NCBI RefSeq assembly: GCF_900091585.1
Contig: NZ_FMHT01000003.1
Location: forward strand, 1,845,501 to 1,909,500
Source: Micromonospora nigra
GTDB taxonomy: Bacteria > Actinomycetota > Actinomycetes > Mycobacteriales > Micromonosporaceae
Length of the DNA: 64,000 nt
Direction: 5' to 3'
Of the stretch, positions 51,212-61,080 are shown in pieces (position 1 is the stretch's first letter; each line of letters opens with the position of its first letter). The translations under genes and the position numbers were made by a program. The notes beneath the pieces are model-generated. The model ran no database searches and was not told the origin of the DNA. It was given only the letters and a program-made list of their open reading frames with translations.

Positions 51212-51909
51212 GCCGCCGGCTTGCGCAGCACGTACCCGACCCCCCGCAGGGTGTGGATCAGGCGGGGCTGGGTGGTGTCGACCTTGCGCCGCAGGTACGA
51301 GATGTACGACTCGACGATGTTGTCGTCGCCACGGAAGTCGTAGTTCCACACGTGGTCGAGGATCTGTGCCTTGGACAGCACCCGGTTGGCGTTGAGCATC
51401 AGGTAGCGCAGCAACTTGAACTCGGTGGGCGAGAGCTGGACCCGCTGCCCGGCGCGGTAGACCTCGTGGGTCTCCTCGTCGAGTTCCAGGTCGGCGAAGG
51501 TGAGCCGGGCCGGGGCCTGCTCGCCGGTGCTGGTGCGGCGCAGCACGGCGCGGATCCGCGCGGTCAGTTCCTCCAGGCTGAACGGCTTGGTGACGTAGTC
51601 GTCGCCGCCCAGGGTGAGGCCGCGGATCTTGTCGTCGGTGGCGTCGCGGGCGGTCAGGAAGACCACCGGGGTACGCGTGCCACCCTCGCGCAGCATCCGG
51701 ATCACCTCGAAGCCGTCGAGGTCGGGCAGCATCACGTCGAGGACCACGAGGTCGGGCCGGTGGTCCTTGGCGGCGTGCAGCGCGGCGCTGCCGCTGGTCG
51801 CGGTCGCCACGTCGAAGCCCGCGAAACGCAGGCTGGCGGAGAGCAGTTCGAGGATGTTGGGATCGTCCTCGACGACGAGCAGTCGCGCCTCGGTCTGGGT
51901 AGCGGCCAT
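51208..51909 (-). CDS. OmpR-family response regulator
   Basis: A 233-aa regulator. The receiver domain has the acidic VVEDDPN, phospho-acceptor Asp in VVLDVMLPDLDG and Lys in VTKPFSLEEL; the winged-helix DNA-binding domain has SPTEFKLLRYLMLN and YISYLRRKVD. The third of three clustered ATGs (51921, 51918, 51909) is chosen because GATGAT, a -10-like box, lies 7 nt upstream, implying a leaderless message. It is coupled to the sensor kinase. A direct repeat like the one before htrA lies just upstream, so autoregulation is likely. Confidence 0.9.
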   Translation of the reverse strand: MAATQTEARLLVVEDDPNILELLSASLRFAGFDVATATSGSAALHAAKDHRPDLVVLDVMLPDLDGFEVIRMLREGGTRTPVVFLTARDATDDKIRGLTLGGDDYVTKPFSLEELTARIRAVLRRTSTGEQAPARLTFADLELDEETHEVYRAGQRVQLSPTEFKLLRYLMLNANRVLSKAQILDHVWNYDFRGDDNIVESYISYLRRKVDTTQPRLIHTLRGVGYVLRKPAA

Positions 51910-51916
51910 GCCGCCC

Positions 51917-51962
51917 ATCATCCGCGCTCACGCTGCACCCGCGCTGGACGGAGGCTGGAAAG
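51917..51962 (-). promoter_or_regulatory. Response-regulator promoter with OmpR-type direct repeat
   Basis: On the plus strand GCTGGACGGAGGCTGGAAAG at 51943-51962 has GCTGGA twice, 11 bp apart, nearly identical to the htrA element. The -10-like GATGAT (51922-51917, minus) lies 20 nt downstream, the same geometry as at htrA. Confidence 0.62.
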
Positions 51963-51977
51963 AACCTGTGAGCGTGT

Positions 51978-52985
51978 TCAGGCGGCCAGGTCGAGTTCCC
52001 CGGCGGGCTCCACGGCGGCGGGCTCCACGGCGGCGGGCGGGCCGGCGGACACCCGTCGCGGCGCCGCGGACGGGCGGCCCGCCGACGACGGCACGAGGCG
52101 TACCGCCGACTCGGCGGCCCTGGCCAGCGCCCGCCGGTCGGTGCCGGCGGCCGGGTGCAGCACCCCGGCGACCGTCACCGACACCACCAGCCCCGGCGCG
52201 GCCAGCACCCGGCGTACCGACCGCCACAGCGTCTCTTCGCCGAGGAACGCGGTCGCGGTGCTCGGGGCACCGGTCCCGGCGCATCCGTAGCTGATCCGCA
52301 GCGGCACCACCGGGGTGCCCGCGTCAACGGCCGCCTGGAACAGCGCCGGCCGGAAACCCCGGGCCGGTCGGCATCCGGCGGACACGCCGCACCACGTGGT
52401 GCCCTCGGGAAACACCGCGACCGTGTGCCCGGTCCGCAGCGCGGCCCGCACCCGGCCCACGGCCTCCGGCAGGTCCCGGGGGCGGGAGCGGTCGACGAAC
52501 AGGGTGCCGCCCACCCGGGCGAGCAGTCCGAGCAGCGGCCAGCCCCGCACCTCTCCCTTGGCCACCATCCGGGCGGGCGCGACCGCGAGCAGCGCCGGCA
52601 CGTCCAGCCAGGAGACGTGGTTGGCGACCACCAGAGCCCGGCGGCGGGGCAGCCGGCCCCGCACGACCAGCCGCACCCCGAACGCCCGGACGGTGGCCCG
52701 CGCCCAGCTTCGCAGCGCGGTTCGGCGCTCCCGTACGGGCAGCACCGGGAGCACCGCCGCCATGCCGACACCGAGCAGCAGCATTCCGAGCACGGCGAGC
52801 AGCCGCGCCGCCTGCCGCGCCGCCGAGACCGCCGGCACGGCACCGTCGACGGGCAGGCAGGCCGGGTAGCAGCCGGAGGCCGGGAGCCAGAGGTCGGGTG
52901 CGCCGACGCTCACCGTGTCGGATGCGCCGACGCTCACCGTGTCGAATGCGCCGACGCTCACCGTGTCGAATGCGCCGACGCTCAC
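51978..52985 (-). CDS. PlsC-like acyltransferase, OlsA-type candidate
   Basis: A 335-aa membrane acyltransferase. The first 35 residues are an octapeptide repeat, VSVGAFDT, from the 24-bp DNA repeat; a TM region lies at about 60-80; HX4D is NHVSWLDVP near residue 120, and FPEGTTWCG follows near 195. The tail is Ala/Pro/Glu-rich. GTG at 52985 overlaps the GNAT stop (GTGA) with GAGG upstream; three further in-frame GTGs, one per repeat, could also serve. Next to an OlsB-like N-acyltransferase, it is a candidate lyso-ornithine-lipid O-acyltransferase. Confidence 0.8.
   Translation of the reverse strand: MSVGAFDTVSVGAFDTVSVGASDTVSVGAPDLWLPASGCYPACLPVDGAVPAVSAARQAARLLAVLGMLLLGVGMAAVLPVLPVRERRTALRSWARATVRAFGVRLVVRGRLPRRRALVVANHVSWLDVPALLAVAPARMVAKGEVRGWPLLGLLARVGGTLFVDRSRPRDLPEAVGRVRAALRTGHTVAVFPEGTTWCGVSAGCRPARGFRPALFQAAVDAGTPVVPLRISYGCAGTGAPSTATAFLGEETLWRSVRRVLAAPGLVVSVTVAGVLHPAAGTDRRALARAAESAVRLVPSSAGRPSAAPRRVSAGPPAAVEPAAVEPAGELDLAA
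52899..52985. repeat. 24-bp tandem repeat multiplying a start codon
   Basis: Units of TGCGCCGACGCTCACCGTGT plus CGGA or CGAA begin at 52899, 52923 and 52947, with a partial at 52971. Read on the minus strand each carries GTGAGC, the coupled start signal of the acyltransferase; the copy at 52985 also carries the stop of the preceding gene. The length (24 bp) keeps the frame. Confidence 0.9.
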
Positions 52986-53749
52986 CGCTGCACCTCGCCG
53001 AGGAAGTGGCGCAGGTGGCGGGGGTGCATCCGGTCCAGGGAGAACAGCACGTAGAAGTCCGCCACCCCGAAGTCGGGGTCGTACGCCGGCTCGCCGGCGA
53101 TCCACGCACCCAACCGGAGGTAGCCGCGCAGCAGCGGCGGAACCGCCGCGCGGACGGCCGGGTCGGGGAGAGCCGGCGCGCCGGGTTCGGCGAACCAGGG
53201 GCGCAGCGGTCGTACCCGCAGCCGCGGCGGCGCGAGGTGCCGGTCCTGCGCGCGGGCCCACACCTCGGCGGCGGCCTGCCCACCGTCGGCGACCGGCACG
53301 GACGCGCAGCCCCCCAGCCAGCGCATCCCGCGCAGGTGCAGGTAGCGGCTGATCCCGGCCCACATCAGGTTGATCACCGCGCCGGTGCGGTGGTCCGGGT
53401 GGACGCAGGACCGGCCCGCCTCGACCAGGTCGTCGCGCAGCGGGTCGAGGGCCCGCAGGTCGAACTCGGTCTCCGCGTACCGCCGGGTGGTCCGGCCGGG
53501 CGGGAGCAGGCGGTAGGTGCCCACCACCTCGCCGGTGTCCTCCCGCCGCACGAGCAGGTGGTCGCAGGCGGGGTCGAGGTCGTCGGCGTCCAGGCCGGCC
53601 GGGTGGGGGCGCAGGGCAGCGCCGAGTTCGGTGCCGAACACCCGGTGACGCAGCCGCTGGGCGGCGGCGACCTGGGCCGGGTCGTCAGCGATTGACAGAA
53701 TGTATCCGCTGGTCGTCAGGGCTGCGCCAGCGAGGGGCGAAACGGCCAT
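52982..53749 (-). CDS. OlsB-like GNAT N-acyltransferase
   Basis: A 255-aa protein of the Acetyltransf_5/OlsB group, which N-acylates ornithine or another amino acid with 3-hydroxyacyl-ACP. Visible signature: AAAQRLRHRVFGTELGA, then DPACDHLLV, VVGTYRLLP and EAGRSCVHPDHR. It is coupled (GTGA) to an OlsA-like acyltransferase, the arrangement of ornithine-lipid genes olsB-olsA. The acyl acceptor is not proven. The ATG has TACACA 6 nt upstream and little Shine-Dalgarno, suggesting leaderless translation. Confidence 0.82.
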   Translation of the reverse strand: MAVSPLAGAALTTSGYILSIADDPAQVAAAQRLRHRVFGTELGAALRPHPAGLDADDLDPACDHLLVRREDTGEVVGTYRLLPPGRTTRRYAETEFDLRALDPLRDDLVEAGRSCVHPDHRTGAVINLMWAGISRYLHLRGMRWLGGCASVPVADGGQAAAEVWARAQDRHLAPPRLRVRPLRPWFAEPGAPALPDPAVRAAVPPLLRGYLRLGAWIAGEPAYDPDFGVADFYVLFSLDRMHPRHLRHFLGEVQR

Positions 53750-53908
53750 GCCACCTGTGTAGGGGCCCGGGGTTGCCGGCCACGGTGGTGAGGGGTGTCG
53801 ATCGGGTGAACGCCGGCCGGCGGCCGGTGGGCGGCGTCGACCGGCCGGTGTGCGAGGCTGCCGGGGCGACTGGCGACGCGGCCGGGGCAGCCAGTACCGG
53901 GAGGGCTG

Positions 53909-54598
53909 ATGATCATCGAGTCCCGCTTCAACGGGCCGCCCGGCTCCGGCAACGGCGGGTGGAGTGCCGGGATCTTCGCCGGGGCGTACGGCGGCAGCGG
54001 CCCGGTCGAGGTGACGTTGCGCCGCCCGCCGCCGCTGGACACGCCGCTGACCCTCGTCGACGGGGAGGTCCGCGATCCCGACGGGGAACTCGTCGCGCAG
54101 GTCGGCCCGGCGGAGCCGGTCGAGGCGGTGGTGCCGCCGGTGGACCCGGCGACCGCGCGGGAGGCCGCCGCGGCGTACCCCGGACTGGTGGACCACCCGT
54201 TCCCCGGCTGCTACGTCTGCGGGCCGGACCGCGACGACGGCCTGCGGATCTTCCCGGGCCGGCTGCCGGACGGCCGGACGGCGGCGCCCTTCCGGGCACC
54301 CGCGCAGGTCGACGTGGCGACGGTGTGGGCGGCGTTGGACTGCCCCGGCGGCTGGGCGGTGATCGGGGCGGGCCGGCCCTACCTGCTGGGCCGGCTCGCG
54401 GCCGTGGTGCGGGGTCTGCCGCAGCCGGGCGAGGAGTGCGTGGTCACCGGCGCAGCCGTCGCCACCGAGGGGCGCCGGGCGCTGGTGCATTCCAGCCTAT
54501 ACGGTCATAGCGGTGCCCTGCTCGGCGTGGCGCGGGCCACCTGGGTCGCGGTGCCGGCGCCACGGGTCGTCCCTGCGGAGGACCGGCCTCCTGCCTGA
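53909..54598 (+). CDS. Hotdog-fold thioesterase-like protein
   Basis: A 229-aa protein resembling acyl-CoA thioesterase-like hotdog proteins: FNGPPGSGNGGWSAG near residue 7, the HPFPGCYVCGPDRDDGLR motif near 96, and VWAALDCPGGWAV near 135. The substrate is unknown. GGGAGG precedes the ATG. It lies 103 nt upstream of the ABC transporter operon and is divergent from the OlsB-like gene. Confidence 0.75.
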   Translation: MIIESRFNGPPGSGNGGWSAGIFAGAYGGSGPVEVTLRRPPPLDTPLTLVDGEVRDPDGELVAQVGPAEPVEAVVPPVDPATAREAAAAYPGLVDHPFPGCYVCGPDRDDGLRIFPGRLPDGRTAAPFRAPAQVDVATVWAALDCPGGWAVIGAGRPYLLGRLAAVVRGLPQPGEECVVTGAAVATEGRRALVHSSLYGHSGALLGVARATWVAVPAPRVVPAEDRPPA

Positions 54599-54701
54599 GG
54601 TGGAGAGGGAACTACGGACCGCGCCCGATGGTCTGGTTGCGTTGACCAGGCAGGCTGTCCAACGGCGCACCCCGACGCCGCACCCTGGGAGAAGGAGAAC
54701 G

Positions 54702-55637
54702 ATGACTGACGGGCAGCGAAGCCCCACCGTTGACGGACAGATCGTGGTGTCCGGTCTGACGAAGCAGTACCGCAACCTCAGGGCGGTCGACAACCTGTCC
54801 TTCACCGTCGAGCCGGGACGGGTGACCGGCTTCCTCGGCCCGAACGGTGCGGGTAAGACGACCACCCTGCGCATGCTGCTGAACCTGGTCACCCCGACCG
54901 CCGGCACGGCGACCGTCGGGGGACACCGGTACGCCGACCTGACGGACCCGCTGCGGCACGTCGGCGCGGTGCTGGAGGCGTCCAGCGCGCACAAGGGCCG
55001 CACCGGCATCAACCACCTGCGGGTGATCTGCGCGGCGGCGGGCCTGCCGAAGCAGCGCGCCGCCGAGGCGCTGGAGATGGTGGGTCTGGCCCCGGCGGCG
55101 AAGCGCCGGTTCAAGGGCTACTCGCTGGGCATGAAGCAGCGGCTCGGCATCGCCGCCGCGATGCTCGGCGACCCGCGGGTGCTGATCCTCGACGAACCGG
55201 CCAACGGGCTGGACCCGGAGGGCATCCGGTGGATGCGCGGGTTCCTCAAGAGCCTGGCCAGCCAGGGGCGGACCGTGCTCGTCTCCAGCCACCTGCTGTC
55301 GGAGATGCAGCTGCTCGCCGACGACGTGGTGATCATCGCGGCGGGTCGGCTGGTCCGTCAGGGCCCGGTCGACCGGGTGATCGGCTCGATGGCCCAGGGC
55401 GCCCGGGTACGGGTCCGCACCCCGAACGCCGAGGCCCTGACCACGGCGTTGGCGACGGAGTCCGCGACCGTCGAGGCGGACCCGACCGGCCCGCTGCTGA
55501 TCTCCGGGGTGGACGCGCCGACCGTGGGCCGGGTCGCCCTGGCCGCTGGCGTGGAACTCCACGAACTGACCACCGAACGACCCGACCTCGAACGGGTGTT
55601 CCTGGAACTGACGGCCGGGAAGGCGGGCATCCGATGA
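54702..55637 (+). CDS. ABC transporter ATP-binding protein
   Basis: A 311-aa ATPase. Walker A GPNGAGKTT near residue 48, Q-loop region, ABC signature YSLGMKQR near 142, Walker B VLILDEP, and the H-loop SSHLL. The C-terminal 90 residues form the regulatory domain of the DrrA/CcmA-type exporters. GGAG precedes the ATG. It is coupled to a single permease gene (ATGA overlap). The exported substrate is unknown. Confidence 0.93.
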   Translation: MTDGQRSPTVDGQIVVSGLTKQYRNLRAVDNLSFTVEPGRVTGFLGPNGAGKTTTLRMLLNLVTPTAGTATVGGHRYADLTDPLRHVGAVLEASSAHKGRTGINHLRVICAAAGLPKQRAAEALEMVGLAPAAKRRFKGYSLGMKQRLGIAAAMLGDPRVLILDEPANGLDPEGIRWMRGFLKSLASQGRTVLVSSHLLSEMQLLADDVVIIAAGRLVRQGPVDRVIGSMAQGARVRVRTPNAEALTTALATESATVEADPTGPLLISGVDAPTVGRVALAAGVELHELTTERPDLERVFLELTAGKAGIR

Positions 55638-56458
55638 ACCTGGTCCGATCCGAACTGCTGAAGATCCGCACCACCAGCACCTGGTGGATCTTCGGGCTGA
55701 TCGCCCTGCCGCTGTGGGGCATCGCTCTGCTGTTCAACTGGTTGCAGACCGACGCGCTGGCCGGCGACAGCTTCGGCGAGGTGCCGGCCGACCAGGCCGA
55801 CGCGGTCGAGGCGCTGTCCAGCCCGGCGGCGCTGGCGGCGAACCTCTACACCAACGGTCAACTCTTCGGCCTGATGATCGTGATGCTGCTCGGTGTGGTC
55901 GTGGTGACCAGCGAGTTCTTCCACCAGACGGTGACCACGACCTTCCTGACCACCCCGCACCGCACCGCGGTGATGCTGGCGAAGCTCGTCGCGGCGGCCT
56001 GCCTGGGCGTGCTGTTCTGGCTGTTCACGACGGCGCTCAACCTGGTCGCCGGCACGGCGGTACTGAACGCCACCGGCGTCGGCTCCCAGCTGGGAGCGAG
56101 CGAGGCGTGGGAGGCGATCGCGCTCAACGGCCTCGCCTACCTGCTGTGGGCGATCCTGGGCGTCGGCCTGGGTGTGCTGATCCGCAGCCAGATCGGTGCC
56201 ACGGTGACCGGCATCCTGCTCTACCTGGGCGGCACCATCGGCGCGGCCACCGTCATCGCGCTCCTGGCCTCGCGCTACGGCGAGTGGATCAACGATCTCC
56301 AGCTGCTGGTGCCCTCGCTGGCGTCGAGCCTGATGGTCGCCGGGACCGACATCCCCGGCAATCCGCCCCGGTGGGCGGGCGCGGCGGTGCTGATCGGGTA
56401 CGCCGTGGTGGCCGGCGCGATCGGCGCGCTGACGATGCGGCGACGCGACATCTCCTGA
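55634..56458 (+). CDS. ABC transporter permease
   Basis: A 274-aa permease with six TM helices (about 18-36, 78-98, 115-138, 160-182, 190-212, 240-262), of the ABC-2 family. The N-terminus NLVRSELLKIRTTSTWW is the usual cytoplasmic amphipathic segment. The ATG overlaps the ATPase stop. It presumably dimerises with the preceding ATPase as an exporter. A terminator follows. Confidence 0.9.
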   Translation: MNLVRSELLKIRTTSTWWIFGLIALPLWGIALLFNWLQTDALAGDSFGEVPADQADAVEALSSPAALAANLYTNGQLFGLMIVMLLGVVVVTSEFFHQTVTTTFLTTPHRTAVMLAKLVAAACLGVLFWLFTTALNLVAGTAVLNATGVGSQLGASEAWEAIALNGLAYLLWAILGVGLGVLIRSQIGATVTGILLYLGGTIGAATVIALLASRYGEWINDLQLLVPSLASSLMVAGTDIPGNPPRWAGAAVLIGYAVVAGAIGALTMRRRDIS

Positions 56459-56476
56459 CCAGGGGCCGCACGTACG

Positions 56477-56510
56477 GGTGGGGGCGACGCCGTCGGGCGT
56501 CGCCCCCACC
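56477..56510 (+). terminator. ABC operon terminator
   Basis: A perfect 15-bp stem (56477-56491 with 56496-56510), loop GTCG, 18 nt after the permease stop. The following 56511-56755 is the kgd upstream region; TAGCCT near 56673 is a possible -10, and no gene is seen. Confidence 0.9.
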
Positions 56511-56755
56511 GTCGTCTCGCGCGACCGTCGCCCACCTCGCGGTCCGCGACCGTCGTCGCCTAGCAGGAATCGTACGAACACGCAGCGCTTGCGGAACTTC
56601 TGGCATCTTCTGTGAATCCGGCCACGCGACGGAGGCGGAAATGCCGGGGACTTTCGCACGGCGTAGCCTGGGACCGTCTTCCGTGTGCCCACCGTCCCGG
56701 GCTGTGGAAGCCACCGCGTGACAGCCAACCCGCGTGAAAGAGGCGATTAGCGGCC

Positions 56756-59700
56756 GTGTCGACCCAGCAGACTTCGCAGGAGAACCCACTGGCGGGTTTC
56801 GGCCCGAACGAGTGGATCGTCGAGGAGATGTACCAGCGCTACCTCGCCGACCCCACCAGCGTCGACCCGGCCTGGCACGACTTCTTCGCCGACTACCGGC
56901 CGGGAGCCGGCTCGGCCTCCGCCAAGACCGGGCCGACCCCGGCCAGGACCGACGACGCCGCCACGTCGGCTCCCGGGGCCGCCGAGCCCACGAAGGCCGC
57001 CGGGCCCACGAAGGAAGCCGGGCCGTCCAAGGAAGCCGAGGCCACGAAGGCCGCGGCACCCACGAAGGCCGCCACACCCACCAAGGCCGCCGAGCGCGGG
57101 CCCGAGCCGAAGCCGGCGCAGCCGGCCGCGAAGACGGAGGCCCCGGCGAAGCCCGCCGCGCCCGCCAAGCCCGCCGGCACGAAGGCCGCGCCCGCCAGGT
57201 CCACCGGCAAGGCCTCCCCGGCGAAGACCGCCCCCTCCGCCACCGGCCCGGAGACCACGCCGCTGCGCGGCATCGCCGCGAAGATCGTCCAGAACATGGA
57301 CGCCTCGCTGGCCGTGCCCACCGCGACGAGCGTGCGGGCCGTCCCGGCGAAGCTGCTGGTCGACAACCGCATCGTGATCAACAATCACCTCGCCCGGGGC
57401 CGGGGCGGCAAGGTCAGCTTCACCCACCTGATCGGGTACGCGATGGTGCGGGCGCTCGTCGCCCACCCGGAGATGAACAACTCCTTCGCCGAGGTCGACG
57501 GCAAGCCGGCCGTGGTCCGCCCGGAGCACGTCAACCTGGGCATCGCGATCGACCTGACCAAGCCCGACGGCAGCCGCAACCTGGTGGTCCCCTCCATCAA
57601 GGCGTGCGAGCAGATGGACTTCCGGCAGTTCTGGCAGGCGTACGAGGACGTCGTCCGGCGGGCTCGGCGCAACGAGCTGACCATGGACGACTACTCGGGC
57701 ACCACGATCTCCCTGACCAACCCGGGCGGCATCGGCACGGTCCACTCGATGCCGCGACTCATGCAGGGGCAGAGCGCGATCATCGGCGTGGGCGCGATGG
57801 AGTACCCGGCGCCCTACCAGGGCATGAGCGAGGCCACCCTGGCCGAGCTGGCGGTCAGCAAGGTCATCACGCTGACCAGCACGTACGACCACCGGATCAT
57901 CCAGGGCGCGCAGTCCGGCGAGTTCCTCAAGGTCATGCACGAGCTGCTGCTCGGTGAGCACGGCTTCTACGACCAGCTCTTCACCTCGCTGCGCATCCCG
58001 TACGAGCCGGTGCGCTGGATGCGCGACGTGGCGGTCGACAGCGAGGGCCAGATCAACAAGACGGCCCGGGTGCACGAACTGATCCACGCCTACCGGGTCC
58101 GGGGCCACCTGATGGCCGACACCGACCCGCTGGAGTTCAAGATCCGCAAGCACCCCGACCTGGACGTACTCCAGCACGGGTTGACGCTGTGGGACCTGGA
58201 CCGCCAGTTCCCGGTGAACGGCTTCGCCGGCAGGCAGCGGATGAAGCTGCGCGACATCCTCGGTGTGCTGCGCGACTCGTACTGCCGCCGGGTCGGCATC
58301 GAGTACATGCACATCCAGGACCCGGAGGAGCGGCGCTGGATCCAGGAGCGGGTCGAGCGCAGGTACGAGAAGCCGGCGGCCGACGAGCAGAAGCACGTGC
58401 TCAACCGGCTCAACGCCGCCGAGGCGTTCGAGACCTTCCTGCAGACCAAGTACGTCGGGCAGAAGCGCTTCTCGCTGGAGGGCGGCGAGTCGTTGATCCC
58501 GCTGCTCGGCGAGGTGCTGGAGGCGTCCGCCGAGGGTGGGCTGGACGAGGTCGTCATCGGCATGGCCCACCGGGGCCGGCTCAACGTGCTGGCCAACATC
58601 GTCGGCAAGCCGTACGAGAAGATCTTCTCGGAGTTCGAGGGCCACCTGGACCCGCGCTCCACCCAGGGTTCCGGCGACGTGAAGTACCACCTGGGCCAGA
58701 ACGGCAAGTTCACCGCGCCGGACGGCGAACACGCGGTCAAGGTGTCGGTGGTGGCCAACCCGTCCCACCTGGAGGCCGTGGACCCGGTGCTGGAGGGCAT
58801 CGTCCGCGCCAAGCAGGACCGCATCGACCTCAAGCTGGAGGGCTACACCGTGCTGCCGCTGGCGGTGCACGGCGACGCCGCCTTCGCCGGCCAGGGTGTG
58901 GTCGCCGAGACGCTGAACCTGTCCCAGCTGCGCGGCTACCGCACCGGCGGCACCGTGCACGTGGTGGTCAACAACCAGGTCGGCTTCACCACCGCCCCGG
59001 AGTACAGCCGGTCCAGCCTCTACAGCACCGACGTGGCCCGGATGATCCAGGCGCCGATCTTCCACGTCAACGGCGACGACCCCGAGGCCGTGGTCCGGGT
59101 CGCCCGGCTGGCCTTCGAGTACCGGCAGGCGTTCAACAAGGACGTCGTGATCGACCTGGTCTGCTACCGGCGGCGTGGGCACAACGAGGGCGACGACCCG
59201 TCGATGTCCAACCCGCAGATGTACAAGATCATCGACTCGAAGCGCTCGGTCCGCAAGCTCTACACCGAGGAACTGATCGGGCGGGGCGACATCACCGTGG
59301 AGGACGCGGAGGAGCTGCTGCGCGACTACCAGTCGCAGCTGGAGCGGGTCTTCAAGGCCACCCGGGACGCGGCCACCACGCCGCGTCAGCTCAGCCGGCC
59401 GGCCCGACAGGACGAGCCGGAGCCCGAGGTGGAGACCGCCACCGACGCCTCGGTGGTCCGGGCGGTCGGCGAGGCCCACGTCAACCTGCCGGAGGGTTTC
59501 ACCCCGCACAAGCGGATCCAGCAGTTGCTCGACCGGCGCGCGAAGATGGCCGTCGAGGGCAACATCGACTGGGGCTTCGGCGAGATCATCGCCTTCGGGG
59601 CCCTGCTGCACGACGGGGTGACGGTCCGTCTCGCCGGGCAGGACTCGCGCCGGGGCACCTTCGTGCAGCGGCACGCCTCGGTGGTGGACGCGCAGACCGG

Positions 59701-60598
59701 CGACGACTACCTGCCGCTGGCGTCACTGACCGCCGACGGCGAGCGTTCCCGGTTCTTCGTCCACGACTCCCTGCTGTCGGAGTACGCGGCGATGGGTTTC
59801 GAGTACGGCTACTCGGTGGAGAACCCCAACGCGCTGGTCTGCTGGGAGGCGCAGTTCGGCGACTTCGTCAACGGCGCCCAGTCGGTCATCGACGAGTTCA
59901 TCTCCTCCGGCGAGGTGAAGTGGAGCCAGCGCTCCGCGGTCACCCTGCTGCTGCCGCACGGTCACGAGGGTCAGGGCCCCGACCACACCTCCGGCCGCCC
60001 GGAGCGGTTCCTCCAGCTCTGCGCGGAAGACAACATGCGGGTGGCCATCCCCACCACCCCGGCGAACTACTTCCACCTGCTGCGCCGCCAGGCCCTGTCG
60101 CCGAAGCGCAAGCCGCTGGTGGTGTTCACGCCGAAGTCGCTGCTGCGCCACAAGCTCTGCGTGTCGCAGGTGGAGGACTTCACCACGGGCACCTTCGCGC
60201 CGGTGCTGGGTGACCAGGCCGCCCCGGCGTCCGAGCAGGTCAAGCGGGTGCTGCTCTGCTCCGGCAAGGTCTACTACGACCTGTTCCAGGCCCGCGAGGA
60301 GCGCGGCGTCACCGACACCGCGATCATCCGGCTGGAGCAGCTCTACCCGCTGCCGGTGGAGGAGATCCGGGCGGCGCTGGCGGCGTACCCGAACGCGGAG
60401 GACTTCGCCTGGGTGCAGGAGGAGCCGGCCAACCAGGGTGCCTGGTCGTTCGTGGCACTCAACCTGCTGGAACACCTGGCCGACGTGCGGCTGCGGCGCA
60501 TCTCGCGACCGGCCGCCGCCGCCCCGGCGGTGGGCTCGGCGAAGATGCACGAGGTGGAGCAGGCGGCCCTGATCGAGGCGGCCCTCCCCCGCCCGTGA
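56756..60598 (+). CDS. kgd: Multifunctional 2-oxoglutarate decarboxylase / dehydrogenase E1-E2 (Kgd/OdhA)
   Basis: A 1280-aa fused enzyme. The N-terminal 45 residues ([15 protein letters not shown]) precede an Ala/Lys/Pro linker with AGPTKEA-like repeats. The succinyltransferase-like E2 domain (about 160-390) has the catalytic [11 protein letters not shown] but no lipoyl domain. The E1 part (about 400-1280) has the thiamine-binding [19 protein letters not shown] and the C-terminal [15 protein letters not shown]. It feeds the TCA cycle, with lipoate supplied by another E2; OdhI/GarA-type FHA proteins inhibit it in relatives. The GTG start is weakly supported by GAGG 12 nt upstream. Confidence 0.95.
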   Translation: MSTQQTSQENPLAGFGPNEWIVEEMYQRYLADPTSVDPAWHDFFADYRPGAGSASAKTGPTPARTDDAATSAPGAAEPTKAAGPTKEAGPSKEAEATKAAAPTKAATPTKAAERGPEPKPAQPAAKTEAPAKPAAPAKPAGTKAAPARSTGKASPAKTAPSATGPETTPLRGIAAKIVQNMDASLAVPTATSVRAVPAKLLVDNRIVINNHLARGRGGKVSFTHLIGYAMVRALVAHPEMNNSFAEVDGKPAVVRPEHVNLGIAIDLTKPDGSRNLVVPSIKACEQMDFRQFWQAYEDVVRRARRNELTMDDYSGTTISLTNPGGIGTVHSMPRLMQGQSAIIGVGAMEYPAPYQGMSEATLAELAVSKVITLTSTYDHRIIQGAQSGEFLKVMHELLLGEHGFYDQLFTSLRIPYEPVRWMRDVAVDSEGQINKTARVHELIHAYRVRGHLMADTDPLEFKIRKHPDLDVLQHGLTLWDLDRQFPVNGFAGRQRMKLRDILGVLRDSYCRRVGIEYMHIQDPEERRWIQERVERRYEKPAADEQKHVLNRLNAAEAFETFLQTKYVGQKRFSLEGGESLIPLLGEVLEASAEGGLDEVVIGMAHRGRLNVLANIVGKPYEKIFSEFEGHLDPRSTQGSGDVKYHLGQNGKFTAPDGEHAVKVSVVANPSHLEAVDPVLEGIVRAKQDRIDLKLEGYTVLPLAVHGDAAFAGQGVVAETLNLSQLRGYRTGGTVHVVVNNQVGFTTAPEYSRSSLYSTDVARMIQAPIFHVNGDDPEAVVRVARLAFEYRQAFNKDVVIDLVCYRRRGHNEGDDPSMSNPQMYKIIDSKRSVRKLYTEELIGRGDITVEDAEELLRDYQSQLERVFKATRDAATTPRQLSRPARQDEPEPEVETATDASVVRAVGEAHVNLPEGFTPHKRIQQLLDRRAKMAVEGNIDWGFGEIIAFGALLHDGVTVRLAGQDSRRGTFVQRHASVVDAQTGDDYLPLASLTADGERSRFFVHDSLLSEYAAMGFEYGYSVENPNALVCWEAQFGDFVNGAQSVIDEFISSGEVKWSQRSAVTLLLPHGHEGQGPDHTSGRPERFLQLCAEDNMRVAIPTTPANYFHLLRRQALSPKRKPLVVFTPKSLLRHKLCVSQVEDFTTGTFAPVLGDQAAPASEQVKRVLLCSGKVYYDLFQAREERGVTDTAIIRLEQLYPLPVEEIRAALAAYPNAEDFAWVQEEPANQGAWSFVALNLLEHLADVRLRRISRPAAAAPAVGSAKMHEVEQAALIEAALPRP

Positions 60599-60624
60599 CA
60601 CCGACGAACGCACACCGGACACCA

Positions 60625-60652
60625 GGCGGGGCGTCGTGAACGACGCCCCGCC
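60625..60652 (+). terminator. kgd terminator
   Basis: A perfect 12-bp stem (60625-60636 with 60641-60652), loop TGAA. Confidence 0.88.
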
Positions 60653-60696
60653 CCACCTGTCCGGGGCCGATCGCGCCAACGGACCGCCGGCGCGGT

Positions 60697-60762
60697 CGGC
60701 AGGTCAGCGCGTCGACAGGGCCGGCTGGCCGGCAGGTCAGCGCGGTCAACAGGGCCGGCTGA
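60697..60762. repeat. 33-bp tandem duplication before the DUF6104 gene
   Basis: Two near-identical copies beginning CGGCAGGTCAGCGC at 60697 and 60730. It lies in the untranslated region upstream of the DUF6104 gene, between the kgd terminator and the ribosome site. Confidence 0.8.
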
Positions 60763-60784
60763 CCGGACGAGACGAGGAGCATCG

Positions 60785-60964
60785 ATGTATTTCACCGACC
60801 GGGGGATCGAGGAGCTGGTCGAGCGGCGCGGCGAGGAGTCCGTCAGCGTCGAGTGGCTGGGCGAGCGGCTGCGCGACTTCGTCGACCTCAACCCCGAGTT
60901 CGAAACCCCCATCGAGCGGTTCGCGACGTGGCTCGCCCGGCTCGACGACCCCGACGACGACTGA
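60785..60964 (+). CDS. DUF6104 small acidic protein
   Basis: A 59-aa protein, MYFTDRGIEELVERRG to the acidic end LDDPDDD, matching the DUF6104 family found across actinomycetes. Function unknown; helical and cytoplasmic. GAGGAG lies before the ATG. It sits between kgd and pta. Confidence 0.88.
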   Translation: MYFTDRGIEELVERRGEESVSVEWLGERLRDFVDLNPEFETPIERFATWLARLDDPDDD

Positions 60965-61068
60965 CCGTGGCAATCGACCCGCACGGACCGGCCCGGCCCG
61001 GCCGCGAGAAGGTGGGAACAGGATCCGTCCGCGTCCGAGTGACCCACGCCGACCGAACCACGATCTTG

Positions 61069-61074
61069 TAGCGT
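61069..61074 (+). promoter_or_regulatory. Leaderless -10 box of pta-ackA
   Basis: TAGCGT, followed by 6 nt and the GTG of pta. No clear -35. Confidence 0.7.
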
Positions 61075-61080
61075 GAGGGC

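Noticed and set aside
56747..59674. A 975-codon open frame antisense to kgd
   Set aside because: The codon-position bias and clear protein motifs are on the plus strand; long antisense frames are expected at this GC content.
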